From Rehmannia glutinosa (taxonomy: Eukaryota; Streptophyta; Magnoliopsida; Lamiales; Orobanchaceae), in the NCBI GenBank assembly GCA_016081115.2, contig JABTTQ020003453.1, positions 1 through 64,000 on the forward strand: DNA of 64,000 nt, written 5' to 3'. The notes beneath the pieces are model-generated. The model made no database searches. It saw nothing but the letters and a program-made list of their open reading frames with translations, and was not told the DNA's origin. This document shows positions 1 to 15,000 of the stretch, piece after piece (positions within the stretch are counted from its first letter, which is position 1; every line of letters begins with the position of its first letter). Both the position numbers and the translations under genes were made by a program.

Positions 1-3000
1 TATCAAGATTTTTCTCGGTGAATTTGAGTGATTCAGCTTCTTCTTTGGACTGGCATGATTTGATTTTTTTACAACCTCCAACTGTAGAAAAAGAATCATT
101 ACTAGGATTATTCAAAACCAGCATACATTTTTTACAATACCATACAGAATAAGCATCTAAGAAATGTTATTTAAGATCGAGAGGAGTCTTTAGATGAGGT
201 GTGGGATAGGGTTAAGTTTAGGGTAGCTTAGTAGGGTCTCAAATCATAAGGACTTTAAGCGTCCATTTGGATGGAGTGATTTGAAATTCCAAAGGAGTTC
301 AAATGAATGGATTTCAAACTCCTTGGATTTGAAATCCACCTCTTTGTTTGGATCGAGTGTGGATTTTTGTGTAGGGATTTTTAAATCCATAGTAAATTTT
401 GATAACAAAAAAACTAAAAGCTCTATTCATTTTCTTAATTGACATTTAATAAATAAAAATAAAGATATATTATTAATCTTATTATTTTATAAATAATTAT
501 ACTTTTATATACTAATAAAATATGAAATATATAACTTTTTATTATGTGTGAATATGTGAGAGAGAGTATGTGTGAGTGTGTGTAGTGTGTGTAGTGTGTG
601 GTGTGTATATGTGTGTAAGTGTGTGTAGTGTGTGTAAATGTGTGTAGTGGTATTGCAACAGTGAAGTGTGAAGTGTGTTAGTGAGTGTAAATGTGTGTGT
701 AAGTGTGAGCGGTGTGTGTGTAAAGTGTATGCGCGGTGTGTATAATGTGTGTCGAGTGTGTGTAAATGTGTGTAAGTATGTGCGGTGTGTTAGTGTGTAT
801 AAAATGTGTGGCTGTAGTGTGTGTAAATGTGTGTAGTGTGTGTAAATGTGTGCAAAGTGTGTAGATTGCAAGTGAGCAAAAGACAAAAAAAGAAATGGAT
901 TTCAAATGACTAGGTTTTTAGGAGGGATTTCAAATCCTTTGAAAATGAACTAAAACTCAAAGAGGGATTTGAAATCCATTAATTTGGATTTATAAGCCAA
1001 ACAGGGTGTGGATTTAGGAAGGATATCAAATCCACTCATCTCCAATCCTCCCAAATCCTCCCATCCAAATGCACTCTAAGGTCTTTTTGTATCTGACATT
1101 TCTAGAGACTGGAGTTCGGTACTTTAGATTTAGGTCCTATTTTGCTATATGGAACCACTAAGTCCTTTTGTACTGTATATATTTTGTTTTAATAAAATAT
1201 TGTTTCTTATCAAAAAAAAAAAAAAAGAGCTTTGGCTTTGCATGACAAGGACACAGAGAAGACTAAATGAATGTGTGTTACAGCTCATTAGATGGTTCGC
1301 AAAAAAATTGAAAATAACAGGACAATAACCAACCATAACATCAAATTACAGCAGAGTTTTTGGGTTCATCAGAAAAACAGAAAAACACAATAAATTCACT
1401 TCACCTCACGGAACAGTGCATTTATTTGTCTCATTTCCCCCTCCCCCAACTCCAAGAAAACCTGTAAGGAGTAACATAGAACATGAGTCATATTTCTCAA
1501 CATTCAAACTCCAATTATCTAGAGTCCAAGAGCTGATAAAACAATTAAAAAATTAAAACTAAATGGAAATGCAGCTTGAAGCAAGTGCTAACACGATCCA
1601 CCATGATCAAACCAAAGGTAGACAGACACCTCATCAAAGAGAAATTGAATGGGGATATTACTAGCATCAAATATGCGCCTGCTTCTCAACAACTTGCTGA
1701 TATACTTGCAAAGGGACTGCCAAGACAAGTATTTGATCTTCTTGTGAACAAGCTTGGACTTATCAAAATCTACAGCGAAGCTTGAGGGGTGTGTTTGTCG
1801 ACCAGATCAAATCAGATTTGATCATTAGAGATAAAAGTTAGTGAAAGCTTCTTATTTTAGATTTGGCTGTTTCCATTTGTCAGGATTTGATTTTAAATTG
1901 CGCATATCAATCTGCACGATCCTAGGAGTGTGTTTAGGATTTTTTTAGTCCTTGATCTATATAATTGAATTATCTTCAATTGAATAAATATCACATCTTA
2001 CTGTGTTCAAATATAAAACAGGGGCCACTAGAAACATTTAGTGAATATCATTAAGGCAATCAAATAAGTTTGCGCACTTGCTGCCTGCGTTTCACTGGAA
2101 GCTCAGAAAGAACATCTTTCTTGAGTCTGCGAATCATTAATGTGGCTTTCATCAAATTATGCAGCTCTTCATGATTACTTGCACCTTGGTAGATTCCAAA
2201 TACACCCTGAAAAACACAGAATACAAGGATTATTAAGACTTTAGAATATATTTAGAAAAATACATCATGGATATCTCAGAGGAACTGACTTACACCCTTG
2301 CAGTAACGGTTACTATATTCATGAACATTATTATACGCACTAGGATACAAGGCTTCCAACTGCAATGCAGACACCAACTATCAATTTGAAGCATAAGCAT
2401 GGATTTAACTTAGAAAATTATTCTTAAACTACACCTGTTTGAATAGTTCAATAGGTCGTGACAAAGCTGGAGTTCCACTGAGCAAGATTGTGTACTGAGC
2501 TTTCTACAGATATCAGCATAAAGACATGAAAGTTGAAAAGGAGAGGAATGGGAAGAGATAGATTTGTTATTTAATAACAAAAGCAATCATAATGCACATT
2601 GAGGCAGAATTATGAGGAAAAAGGAATGCAGGAGAAAACCCTTAACAAAATTCAAGCAACAGATATACTCTCCCCCCTTCCAAACTCTCTTTTGTTATTA
2701 TTCTTTCCTGAAAGATACTAAATAAAGGGCTTTGATACCACCTGAGCATTAAGGTAATAAGTAAGACTTACGAGGTGGACAAAAATTCAAAAATAGTATT
2801 TGTAACACTACTGCTTGATATCATATCTATGTCTAGTCTATCGAGGATGCAAAATATTTATGTAAATCAGACGAGAGTTGACCTGCAGTATGGGAAGGGA
2901 TGCATTTGTTCGTTTCGCTTGGCCATTCTTCAAGAAATGAGATTCATCTGCAATCACAACCTGAATGAACATATCGTGATTGGTCAAAGCTAATTAGCTA

Positions 3001-6000
3001 CAGTGGAGCTATAAGCAGTAATTCTTAAAATAATCTATACAATTGTATCACATGACATGTAATTACCGTAAATGGCTATCTTAATGGATATAAAATATAG
3101 GTGATTGTGTGTTATTTCCAAACTATGCAGTTTTAGAAGACAAAAATGAGAAGTCTGGAGGTTTCATTCATATAATTAAAGCCATCAGTTTGTGTTCCAG
3201 GATATTCACGGCTAAAATGGGTGATGACCAAAAAATATACACCATCTATCCGGAAATTATTGCATCTATTTCCCCACCTATATGAAGTCCCAAATTGTGA
3301 CCCCATTCCCTAAAAAAGTAAAACTTTTCCTAAAATTTATCACTTTTAGTTAATAATAATAATGTGATACCATTAACTCTCCACCACTAGGTAACCACTA
3401 CTTTGAGGTTTTCACTTTTCGACTAGCTTCTAAACATGCCCAGGCAACGGGAATATGTAACATTGGGACAGAGAGACAACATCTTATGTTCTCATCTTAC
3501 CAGGAACATTAGATAGAATAAGGACTTTCTATTTGTAAATGGTTTCAAACAGCTTGTAAACCGGCTCAAAAAATTGAACTAAAAATCTTAAAATCTTAAA
3601 ATTCCAGCCAAGTTGGAGGCTATAGTTATTGTCAATTGTCTCACGAGCTTTTATCTATTCAGTAAAGATATTTTATGTATGTCAAAGTAAATGTATATAA
3701 TATATGTAAGTGGAGTAATTTAGGGGAACATGTTTAGCACTTTAGGGAGTTAGTGGAGCACCAGTGGGTGCATGTCTCCATAACACAAGTTCACACTCGC
3801 CGCAACCCATCTTCCCTAGCTGCTCCCTCCCTCGCTCCTGTCTTGCGCCACTTCTTCCGTCATCGTGGATTCGGATCCAGTGATGATCTCCCTATTGCGT
3901 CGAAAAGGTAAACGACAATGTACTTATCCAATATCTTCATTTGTATCATATAATCATTTATCACCATCATCGTGTTCTTTTATTGCATCTCTCGATTCTC
4001 TCTCTATACCAAAACTATTCACGAAGCTTTATCCCATCCAGGTTGCACAATTTATGATTGAGGAGATGAATGCTTTAGATAGTAATGGTACTTGGGACTT
4101 AGTTGACTTACCTGAGCTGTAAAAATTTATTGGTTGTAAGTGGGTTTTTCTTTATTAAACTCATCCAGGACATTGCTATATTGAAAGCAAAGATTTGTTG
4201 CTAAAGGATATGCCCAAACATATGGAGTTGATTATTCTCGACACCTTTTCACCTGTTCTTAAGCTCACATCTGTCCAGGTTGTTCATTTCTATAAGCGGC
4301 CACATATTCTCGCCTTTACATAGTTAGACATCACAAATGCATTACTTCATGGTGACCTTCAGGAAGAAAGTCTACTTGGAGCAACCACCGGTTTTGTTGC
4401 TCGGGAGGAGTTTGGGAAAGTTTGTCATCTTCGTAAGTCTTTATACGGGTTGAAACAGAGTCCTCGAGCATGGTTTGGAAAGTTTAGTCGCTATTGAGCA
4501 TTTTTGGGATGAAGAGTAAATCCGATCATTCATTGACTTTCTACAAACAATGTAAATGCAGTATCATTCTATTAGTGGTTTATATTGATGATATTGTCAC
4601 TAACGGAAGTGATAACAGATGGTATCTCATCTCTCAAAGCGTTTCTTCATACCCGAGTTTCATACAAAAGATTTAGGGCACTAAAGTATTTCTTGGGCGT
4701 TGAAGTCTTTAAGAGGTGAGAAAGGAATTTTCCTATCTCAAAGAAAATATGTGCTTGATTTATTATCCGAAACAGAATATTAGTGGGCTAAACCATGCAA
4801 AGACTTATGGTTCCTAATGTACAACTTACGAAAGATGGTGTAGTTATTTACTGATCCGGAGAGATACGGGAGATTGGTTGAAAAATGAATTATCTCATTG
4901 TTACTCGCCCGGATATCGCTTTATTCTCGTGAGTGTAGTAAGCCAATATATGTCTTCTCCAACAATCGATCATTGGAAAGTCAGTTGAGCATATATTTTG
5001 TGCTATGACTCGAGGAATTCTATATATCAATCATGGGCATACTAGAATTCAAGGTTTTTCGAGATCTCGATAGGCGGGACCAAGGAAGATCAAGATCTAC
5101 TTCAAGTTGTGTATTTGTTGGAGGCAATTTGGTGTCATGGAAAAGCAAGAAGCAAAATGTAGCTTCACTTGGCCGAGTGCGTAATCGAATATAGGCTTTG
5201 GCCAAATCGGTGCGAAATAATGTGGATACATCAATTTCTAATCAAGTAGCCTTAAAGTTTCTATACCGCTAAGTTATGGTGCGACAACCAAGTTGACTTC
5301 ACATCGCTATCCAATCGTTTTTCATGAACGAACAAAGCATATTGAGATTGATTGTTACTTCGCTCGTGAAAAGATTCGAAGGCTTGATTTCTCTGAGGAT
5401 ACGTGAAGATCGAGAACAATTGGGGATATCTTCACAAAAGCACTTAACGGGTTTCGGGTTGATTATGCGGTAAACAAGTCGGGCATGATTAATGTTTAAG
5501 CTCCAGCTTGAGGAGAGTGTTAAAGTAAATGTATATAATATATGTAAGTGGAGTAATTTAAGGAACATGTTTAGCACTTTAGGGAGTTAGAGAGCACCTT
5601 GGGTGCATGTCTCCAACTTCATGTATATAAATATGTTAACATACAAACAATATAATTATCAAGTTCTCAAAGCATATTTTGTTCAATATACTTGGATATT
5701 TTTGGCAAACAACAAAAAGTACAATGTCGATGGGAACCTCATGTGCTTAAGAATCTACCAATTAGAGCATCTTTAACCAATAGGTCACGTTAAGCAATAA
5801 GAGACGATACAAGTGCCTACTACAGAAGGACATTAGCTTATGCAAAAACATTTGTCTTACAAAGCAAAGTGGGGTTTACATACAAAGAACATGTAGCATT
5901 TCTATCGCATAAGCACCGGCTTCATTAACTGTGAAGTAAAGACTAAAGAGTGACAAATAAGAAAGGTACACTGAAAAAAATTGATATCATAAAACAAGAT

Positions 6001-9000
6001 TTATACTGAGAAAAGCTGGGCATATAATTTCTCTGTGGGCACAAATACAGAGAATAAATTGTCAAGCTTTACCAAGACCTTGATATAGAATTTGCAAATG
6101 ACTGAATCTCATTAAAGAATCAAACACCAACACATTCCATCCTTCTCAGTCAATTAGAAGATGCATAAAAAAGACGAATAAAAATGTAACGCTTTAACTT
6201 TAAGAACATGCAGCACAAGATGTTCACTTCTAGGATACACATGAATACAAACTTTTAGAGGCTAAAAACACATCATCGCCATGTTATACATGTCCAGTCC
6301 AAGAACAGTAACACTGAAACCAAAATATGAAATTGCAGCTCCTCATAACATCACCATAAAATCCATAATGATTTTGCAGCAAAAGCATTAATCGAAAGCA
6401 ATTATTAAAAAGTACAAAGAAGAAATGTCTATGATTTCAAAATATATTATATAATAATAAAACAGCAACAGTGTATACTACATAATTTAGGATTTCAAAC
6501 TATTACCTTGAAATCTGAAGCCAGAAGTGTGTCATGTAACTTGGGTACAATGTCATAGGATATGATGTTGAAGATGCCATCAAGATTAATAGGCCTCTTG
6601 GTGTTTGAGGGCACAATATTAAACCCACCTCTGTTTGAGCCACTCCACTGAGACAAAACCACCTGTTCATGACTCTTTATCAGGCTGACATTTTATTGTT
6701 CCCATGTTTAAGACACTCCTTCATGAACAAAGGAATATACCGTTACAATATATGCTTGTCAAGTTGTTTACTCCAAATGGTTTTACAAGATACCTCATAC
6801 ATCCAAACTAATATTCTTTCATGAACATGATTCAGAAGGGATTTTCCCAGCACATGATCATTTAATTAATAGAGCAACTAGTCATTGGAGAACTTGCTTA
6901 CAATCTAGAACTAAAGTAACTTGGTTTCAATTTACAACAAAGAAGCTCAGAGATGTAAATTGTATCAGCTATATTAGGCATTGCAAAGTCATTCAAGAAG
7001 ATATACGACAAATAATTTCCTTAAGAAGTATTCAAATTCATATTTTGCATAATCATGCACGGAAAAAAATAAAAAATTTCATTTTCATTGTAAAAAAGAA
7101 AGCGATGTGATAATTTTGTTTCTTTTTATTCACTTATGCTTAGGCATTTATATACATAAGAAACCCTATAATTATGTCTATAATTATGCACACATTATAT
7201 CTATAATTATGCACACAATCCCTATAATTATGCCAATTACAATAAAGTCTTCAACACTCCTCCTCAAACTCGAGCATATATGTCAATCGTATCCAGCTTG
7301 TCACAAAGTTCTAAGATCGTTTTCCTCCTAACGCTTTAGTGAAGATATCAGCAGCAACAGGGTTGGATGATGATGTGGACAAGGTAGCAATTTTCTGGCT
7401 CATTACACACTCGGAACAAAATGACAATCAACCTCAACATGCTTAATCCTCTCACGAAAAATGGGTTACTTGCAATGTGAATAGCCTCGTTTATCACATT
7501 ACATAGGCATGATTCATTCTAGGTGAACCATAATTCTTCAAGCAGTGCTCTTCAACCATAACACCTCAGTCACAGTGTGAGCCATGACCAGACTCAGCCT
7601 GGGCAGTTGATCTAGCAAGAACAACGGCAGTTAGTTTCTTACTCTCCACGTTACTAGATCCTCCTATATAAGTGCAGTACCCAGAAGTGGACGGTCTGTC
7701 AGTTCTTTGATCCAACATAGTCAGTATTAGAATAGGCTTCAATCTTTAGATGCCCATTTCTCTTAAACAACAACCCTTTTCCTGGTGATTTCTAGATGTA
7801 CCTAAGAATCCCGATCCCAAGCATTCCAGTGAACTTGCTTCGGCTTATCCATAAAACGAGTGACCATTCCAACCGCAAAGGATTGTCGGTCCGAATTATC
7901 TTGTTAAATGGATGAGCCCCAACAAGTCGCTCATATATTTCTTTATCCTCAAAGAATTCTCCATTATCATCCCAAACACTGGGTTGATATCCATCGAGTA
8001 TCAATTCGCTTTGTTCCAAGCAATCCAGTTTCTTTGAGTAAATTTGTAGCATACTTTCTTTGGCATAATTAAACTTCAGATTTGCTCGAGCAATTTAAAT
8101 TCCAAAGAAATACTTATGACGTACCATATCCTTAGTAACGTGTTGCTGCAAATACTTCTTAATCTCGTCAATCCATCATATCATCACGGATATTAGGACA
8201 TCATCCATCATATCATTTGCGGATATTAGGACGCGTCATCCTCGTAAATAAGAATGATAACTGCGTTCATGCTATGTCGTACAAACACAGAATTATCGAT
8301 TTGCATTGCTTGAAATCAACAAAGACTGAGGATATTACTGAATTAATCAAACCAAGCTCGCACTTTGTTTAAGACCACAAATAGCCTTCTTAAATCTAAA
8401 GACTATAGACAATTCATCATCATTGATAGTCCACCATATGGCTTTGTTTTCTCTGAATGGTGCAACCGAACAAATCTACCAATGTGTTTAGCCATGACTC
8501 GCTATCCTTGCCCATGAATGATCACTATGAAGGTGTGTGATAACAAATGCCCTGTTCAATCCCCGTATTGATTTGTAATCTCCATGTCCCAGAAATCCGA
8601 GCCAAATGATGGGTACCCTTTGGTTTTGTGAGGCCCCATAATTTTGTATCATCAATCAAGCACTCGGATATATATATTTGAATGATAGTTCAATTCGAAC
8701 TAGTCGAGATATGCTAATTTATTTTCTCTCTACGAGCCTACATATGCCCCATGATTGATTAATTAATATTTTTATATAATTAGCCAACCTTGTTATGATA
8801 ATTTCATTCTATCTAATTTATTTTTATTTTATTCAACCTTAGTAGTATTTTTTTAATTCCAATTTTACTACTTAATTTAGTCCCTAACTATTGGATTAGT
8901 AGTAAGATCTTATTTAAAACAAGTATGATATAATTACATTGTATGACATTAGTACCTTGACTTATATATGTAATGATAATATATAGTATATAGTCTTATA

Positions 9001-12000
9001 TAGTATATTTTTATAGTATAGTATTTATATTTACATACACACTTTTTAGTAGCTAATATAAAGAGTGTGGCCTTTTAGGAAATTCAAGGTAGGAAAAATT
9101 TCTTTCACATCCCAAAATGTACTTCTCTTTACCTTCACTCATCATGTAACCCATGATAACTCCATTTCACCATAGGACTTGATTGAAGTGACCTAAGTTG
9201 GAGGCTCTAAAGGAAGGGGCTTCTTCAAATTTAAGACAACACTTCTAAAAAAACATCAAGGTGGGTGCTAAAACTAAAACCCTTCATTATATATATATTT
9301 TTACATGAAGCTGATTTTATATGTTTTTAGACCATATTCATGTTGTAAAATGAAATGCATGTTGAGAAAATTTTCATTTCAAAATTATGCTCATGTTGCT
9401 TAAAGTGAAATGTGATATAAGTATGTTTGATGCCATTTTGTTATTGTTCCAACTTGATTCTGGAAAATTTCTGAAATTTATGCATGATTATATGATAATA
9501 TTAGGCTATATTATGATGTGAATTAGTGTGGATATATGGGAATAAAATTATTGGAGCCGAAATAATATTTGTGGACCTATTGTGTGATTTAATAAAACTA
9601 GGAGGACTTTTTTGTAATTTTCGAAATTAACCTGGACTCGGGCAGAAATAACACATATTTCGACACCTACAAACTGCTCGTGTATGATTTAGAGGTTAAA
9701 ACGTAAATTTTAAGCTAGCGGGTCAAAAATTGCAAATCTTGTAAAAATAAAGGGTAAATCTGTAAATTCCGGAAATTCCAGAAACGAAACCTGAAAACTG
9801 AAATTTTTAATCTTAAAATATTATTTATAACCTTCTGGACCTACCCCGAAAATTTGAGTGAAAACCGATTTGTAAAATAGAAGTTATCGACAAAATGGTA
9901 AAAAAATGCAAGTTTTGCAAAAATAGGGCAAAACTGTGAATTCGAAAATTTCCAGAAACCTAGAAACTGAATTTTTAGTATCAAAATATTATTTATAACC
10001 TACTGACCAATCCCAAAAATTTGAGCGAAATCCGAGTTGTAAAATAAAAGCTATCACCGAAAGGTGAAAATGCAAATTTCAAATGAAGTAGGGGCCATTT
10101 GGTAATTTTCGAAACTGACCCCGAACCCAGTAAAATTATAATATTTTTTAAGTATTTTGAACTCATAAAAAATTAACTTTTGGTGAGGCGAACCCCGGTT
10201 CGCCTTCCATCGTATTATAAAGGTTTTAAGCTAAAATTGCTATTTTAGCCTCAGGAAATTATATTCCTGCTGATTTATGAGGCCCAATGGGCCTGAGCTC
10301 ACGTCCAACGGAGCCCGGTTGATTAACTACAAATTTTTAAGCCTTAGCGAGGAATGGGCGACTCCGCATAATGACTTTTAAATTAAAATTGATATGATTC
10401 ATATCTTTTGACATAGAAAAGTCCCACTCGATGGGGGAGGCCTTTGACAAATAAATGTTTCCATCGCATCAAAAGAAAGTTAGTCACACTAACACACATA
10501 CACCCACCCACTGAGGCTTTTCTCACCCCCACCATTTTGTTTTATACCCTTTCCGGAGGACCGACGGGTGATGCGGGGGGGCCTATGAGGTGTAGGAGGA
10601 ATAGCCGATGTGTGGCTCAGAATAAATGTAATAGATTCTTAGGGATGTTTTTATGGTTTTATTTATTTTCGTTGTAATCGTTAAACTCGTATGGTTATTT
10701 TAAGTCTTGCCTTTGGGAATTTAGTATTTGGCTTTTCGTGAGCAAAACTTATTTCGGTTGCGACCGATGTACTTTGAAACCTCGGCCGAGTCGGACATAT
10801 CTTTGGAGCAGACTCCGTGAATCTATTTTTTTATTTATTATCTCGCCTTTAGAATTGTTAAAGTAAATGTATATATTATTAATGAGTAGTTTAGGGAACA
10901 TGTTATAAAGACTTTAGGGAACATGTTATGTCACTTTAGGTAGCGGGTTGATGACTTTAGGCTATGTGTCCCCAACCACTTGTGTATATATATGTAATCT
11001 CTTAATGAAGATAAATCAAGTTTTTCTCAAAGATATTGTTACATGGTATCACAAAATTGAGGTTCAAGAGAGGGTTTAGGAGTTTGATTTTGGGGTTAGG
11101 GTTTTCAAAAAAAAAAAAAAAAAAAAACTCCAGATTTTTTTTTCGCGCACTGTTCACACGCGCCACACATTTCTAGAGAAGTTCACTCTGTCAGTTTGCT
11201 GCCCGTCTGCCCACTTTGCTTCTTTCTCCCATCTGTCAGTCCGCTGCCCGACTGCCCGTCTGCGGCCCGCTCCCGACTGCTGCCCGTCTATCAGTCTGCT
11301 GCCGTTTGTCAGTCTGCTGCTCGTCTTGGTGCTCTTTATTTTCACGGTCTGCCGTTGGTTCGTTCGGTCAACATTCCCTTTGTGTTGGATCGATTTGACC
11401 AGGTTTGACCCTTATTAAATTTCAGCCTTTGGTCCATTTTTGTTGAGTTTTGGATCTATTATTCGATTGGTATTCGACAAATATGGATGAAAAGAAATTT
11501 GTGGTTACGTCTGAATTGATTCCGTCATGTCTAAAATAACGGATCATAAACTTAATAGGTCTAATTATTTAGACCAGGACTAAAACTGCTCGACTCTATT
11601 TGCGTGGTATTTCTATGGATCAACATTTAACCGAGGACCCACCTCGATGATTCAAAGGTCACTTGGCTACGAGACGACGCTCGTTTATTTTTACAAATTC
11701 GTAATTCCATTGATAGTGGCGTTGTTGATATGATAAATCATTGTGAATTTGTGAAAGAATTAATGGATTACTTAGCATTTGTGTATTTGGGAAGGAAATA
11801 TCGAGGACGTATGTATGATGATGTCAAACTTTTTATCGTGCGAGAAAAAGGTGAAAGATCCTCATCGATTACTTTATGGATTTTAAGAAAACTCGAGGAA
11901 CTTAATTTGTTATTTCCATTTAGATCTCTTTGATGTAAAAGCTCAGCTGACTCAACGCGAAAAGATGGCGTTATGAGTTTCTTGACAGTTTACCTTCTCA

Positions 12001-15000
12001 ATTCGAGGCTGAAATCTCAAATCTGTCCATGCAGCCCGAGATATCATCACTTCAAGAAGTTTTTAGCGAGAATCCTCCGATTGAAAAATCAACGCCTATT
12101 TCAACTCATAATGCTTTTGTGAGTCACACTTCGATTCGAAAAAAACCGATGTTCAAAATGGCAATCCAGGCGTAAACTTTCCTCAAAATGTCGGGGCTCG
12201 GGACCGGATTTGAGCCATATTTTTATGTCGCTATTGTCACGAACCCGGACACTTTAAGAAGGATTGTCCAAAATTACAATGAAAGAATCGATTTAGCCAT
12301 TCAACACATCTCGCCGGCTAATGCTCCTCTTGAGTCCGTTTTAATTTCTCGCCGATGACTATGCTAAGTTCTCACAATACCAAGAAACTCTAAAGTCTTC
12401 ATCTTCCTCAATCACCGCCATCGATGATTCGGAGTAAACCTCAAGCATGCCTTATTTCCTCATCTTCCAAGTGGGTCATTGATTCGTGCAACCGAACACA
12501 TGACAAATAATTCAGTCTTTTTACTTCCTTTCAATCTCATACTCTGGTTCATCGGTTGCATTAGCGAGATGGCTCCATATCCCATGTTTTGGGATCTAGC
12601 ACCATTATCCCCACACCCTCCCTCCCCTCTACAACTGCTTTAAACCTACCGGACTTATCCTTTAATTTGGTTTCGTTAGTAAACTTACCCATTCCCTTAA
12701 TTGTTGTGTCTCATTCTTTCCCGATTTTTGCTTGTTTCAGGATCTTTGACGAAGAAGATTATTGGTAAAGGACATGAATCGGGGGCCTCTACATCCTCGA
12801 TACACACATTCCAAAGTCTCTTGTTTGTTCTAGCAATGTTACACCCTTTACTACGACATTGTCGGTCAGGACATCCCTCATTCTCTACGTTGAAGAAACT
12901 TTGTCCTCAATTTTCCAAAGATATCCGGATTCAATTGTGAGTCGTGTCGTTTGCTAAACACCATCGCTCGAGTTTTACTCCTCGAAGTCAATAAGCGAGC
13001 TAATGCTCCGCTTTGCGTTAGTTCATTCTCGATGTTTGGGGTCCTTGTCTGTAGAGCGCCTAAAATGGGTTTAAGTATTTTGTCACCTTTGTTGATGATT
13101 ATTCTCGAATGACATGGTTATTTTTAATGAAAAATCGTCGTAATTATTTCATCATTTTACTACTTTTGTCAGGAAATCCGAACTCAATTCAATACATTTG
13201 TCAAATTTTGTTGTGATGATAATGCTAAAGGATATGCTCAAACGTATGGAGTTGATTATTCTAACACCTTTTCACCGTCGCTAAGCTCACATATGTGCGG
13301 TTGTTCATTTCTATGGCAGCCACATATTCTCGCATTTACATCGCTTAGACATCACAAATGCATTCCTTCATGGTGATCTTCGGAAGAGTCTACTTAGAGC
13401 AACCACACCGGGTTTGTTGCTCGGGGGAGTTCTGGGAAAGTTTTGTCGCCTTCGTAAGTCCTTATACGGTTTGAAAAGAGTCCTCGAGCATGGTTTTGAA
13501 AATTGATCAAGCTATTGAGAATTTTGGCATGAAGAAGAGTAAATCGATCATTCGGTTTTCTACAAACAATCTACAAATTTGGTGTCATTCTATTAGTGGT
13601 TTATGTTGATGATATTGTCATTATTAGGAAGTGATCTTGGTAGTATCTCATCTCTCAAAACTTTTCTTCATACCCAGTTTCATACAAAAGATTTAGGGGC
13701 ACTAAAATATTTCTTGGGCGTTGAAGTGCTGAGAGGTAAGAAAGGGATATTCTTATCTCAAAGAAAATATGTGTTTGACTTATTATAAAACAGGGAAAAT
13801 TAGGGGCTAAACCATGCAACACTCCTATGGTTCCTAATGCACAACTTACAAAAGATGGCGAATTGTTTCCGGATCCAGGAGAGATATAGGAGATTGGTTG
13901 GGAAATTGAACTATCTAACAGTTACTCGCCCGATATTGCCTATTCGGTAAGTGTGGTAAGCCAAGATATGTCATCTCCAACAAAAGACCATTGGAAAGTT
14001 GTCGAGCATATTTTGTGCTATTTGAAAGGAGCACTGGCGAGGAATTCTATATAGCAATCACGGGCATACTAGATTGAAGGTTTTTGAGATCTTGATTGGC
14101 GGGATCGAGGAAGATCAAGATTTACTTCAGGTTATGTGTATTTGTTGGAGGCAATTTGGTATCATGGAAAAGCAAAAAGCAAAATGTGGTCTCACGTTGA
14201 GTGCGGGAGAATCGAATATAGGGTCATGGCTAAATCGCATGTGGAAATAATGTGGATACATCAACTCCTCGTGAAATAGATTTTAAAGTTTCTATACCGC
14301 TAAGTTATGGGCGCGACAACCAAAGCCGCACTTCACATTACGCCCAATCCAGTCTTTCATGAACGAACCAAACATATTGAGATTGATTGTCACTTTGTTC
14401 GTGAAAAGATTTGAAAGGCTTCGATCTCTACAGATACGTGGCGGAGAACAATTGGGAGATATCTTCACAAAAGCTCTTAATGGGTTTGGGTTGATTATCT
14501 TTGTAACAAGTTGGGCATGATCAATGTTTATGCATCAACTTGAGGGGAGTGTTAAAGTAAATGTATATATTATTAATGAGTACTTTAGGGAACATGTTAT
14601 AGCACTTTAGGGAACATGTTATGTCACTTTAGGTAGTGGGTTGATGACTTTAAGCTATGTGTCCCCAACCACTTGTGTATATATATGTAATCTCTTAATG
14701 AAGATAAATGAAGTTTTCTCAAAGATATTGTTACAAGAATGTTGAATAATTTGGGGCGTGACGGGTTTTGTTCGTAATCCTTTTCTCGACAATCTTGGTG
14801 TTGCCATCACGATCGCCTGGTCGTCTAAATTGGTTTTTGTTTTGATTTGGCCCCATTGTGTCTTCGATAGCCGGACCATAAATTATCATCCTTTAATGTT
14901 TTCTTCCCGCTGAACAAAGATCTTAGCTCCTTCCTCCATAACTTATCTTAGGGTTTCCGCAAATGCGCCATTCTTATTTTGAAGATATTGCACTATAATC

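Larger units (their letters stand above)
8627..14763 (-). mobile_element. Probable Ty3-type solo LTR split by a nested Copia
   Basis: The minus strand starts near 14763 with GTCACGCCCC and ends at 8627 with GGGGCCTCACA. Both are common at the ends of plant Ty3-type LTRs. Removing the Copia (10856-14735 plus its TSD) leaves about 2.25 kb with no conserved protein. Part of it is a two-copy tandem repeat at 9724-10075. The call rests on end motifs and layout only; the first base at the 5' end is C rather than the expected T. Confidence 0.4.

Noticed and set aside
542..905. Open frames rich in Thr, His, Tyr and Leu on the minus strand
   Set aside because: They only translate a TG-rich simple repeat; two overlapping frames are open for the same reason.
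11154..11408. Overlapping frames on both strands near 11.2-11.4 kb
   Set aside because: They lie in the leader between the Copia PBS and gag, in a CTGCCCGTCTG-type repeat, and have no family resemblance.
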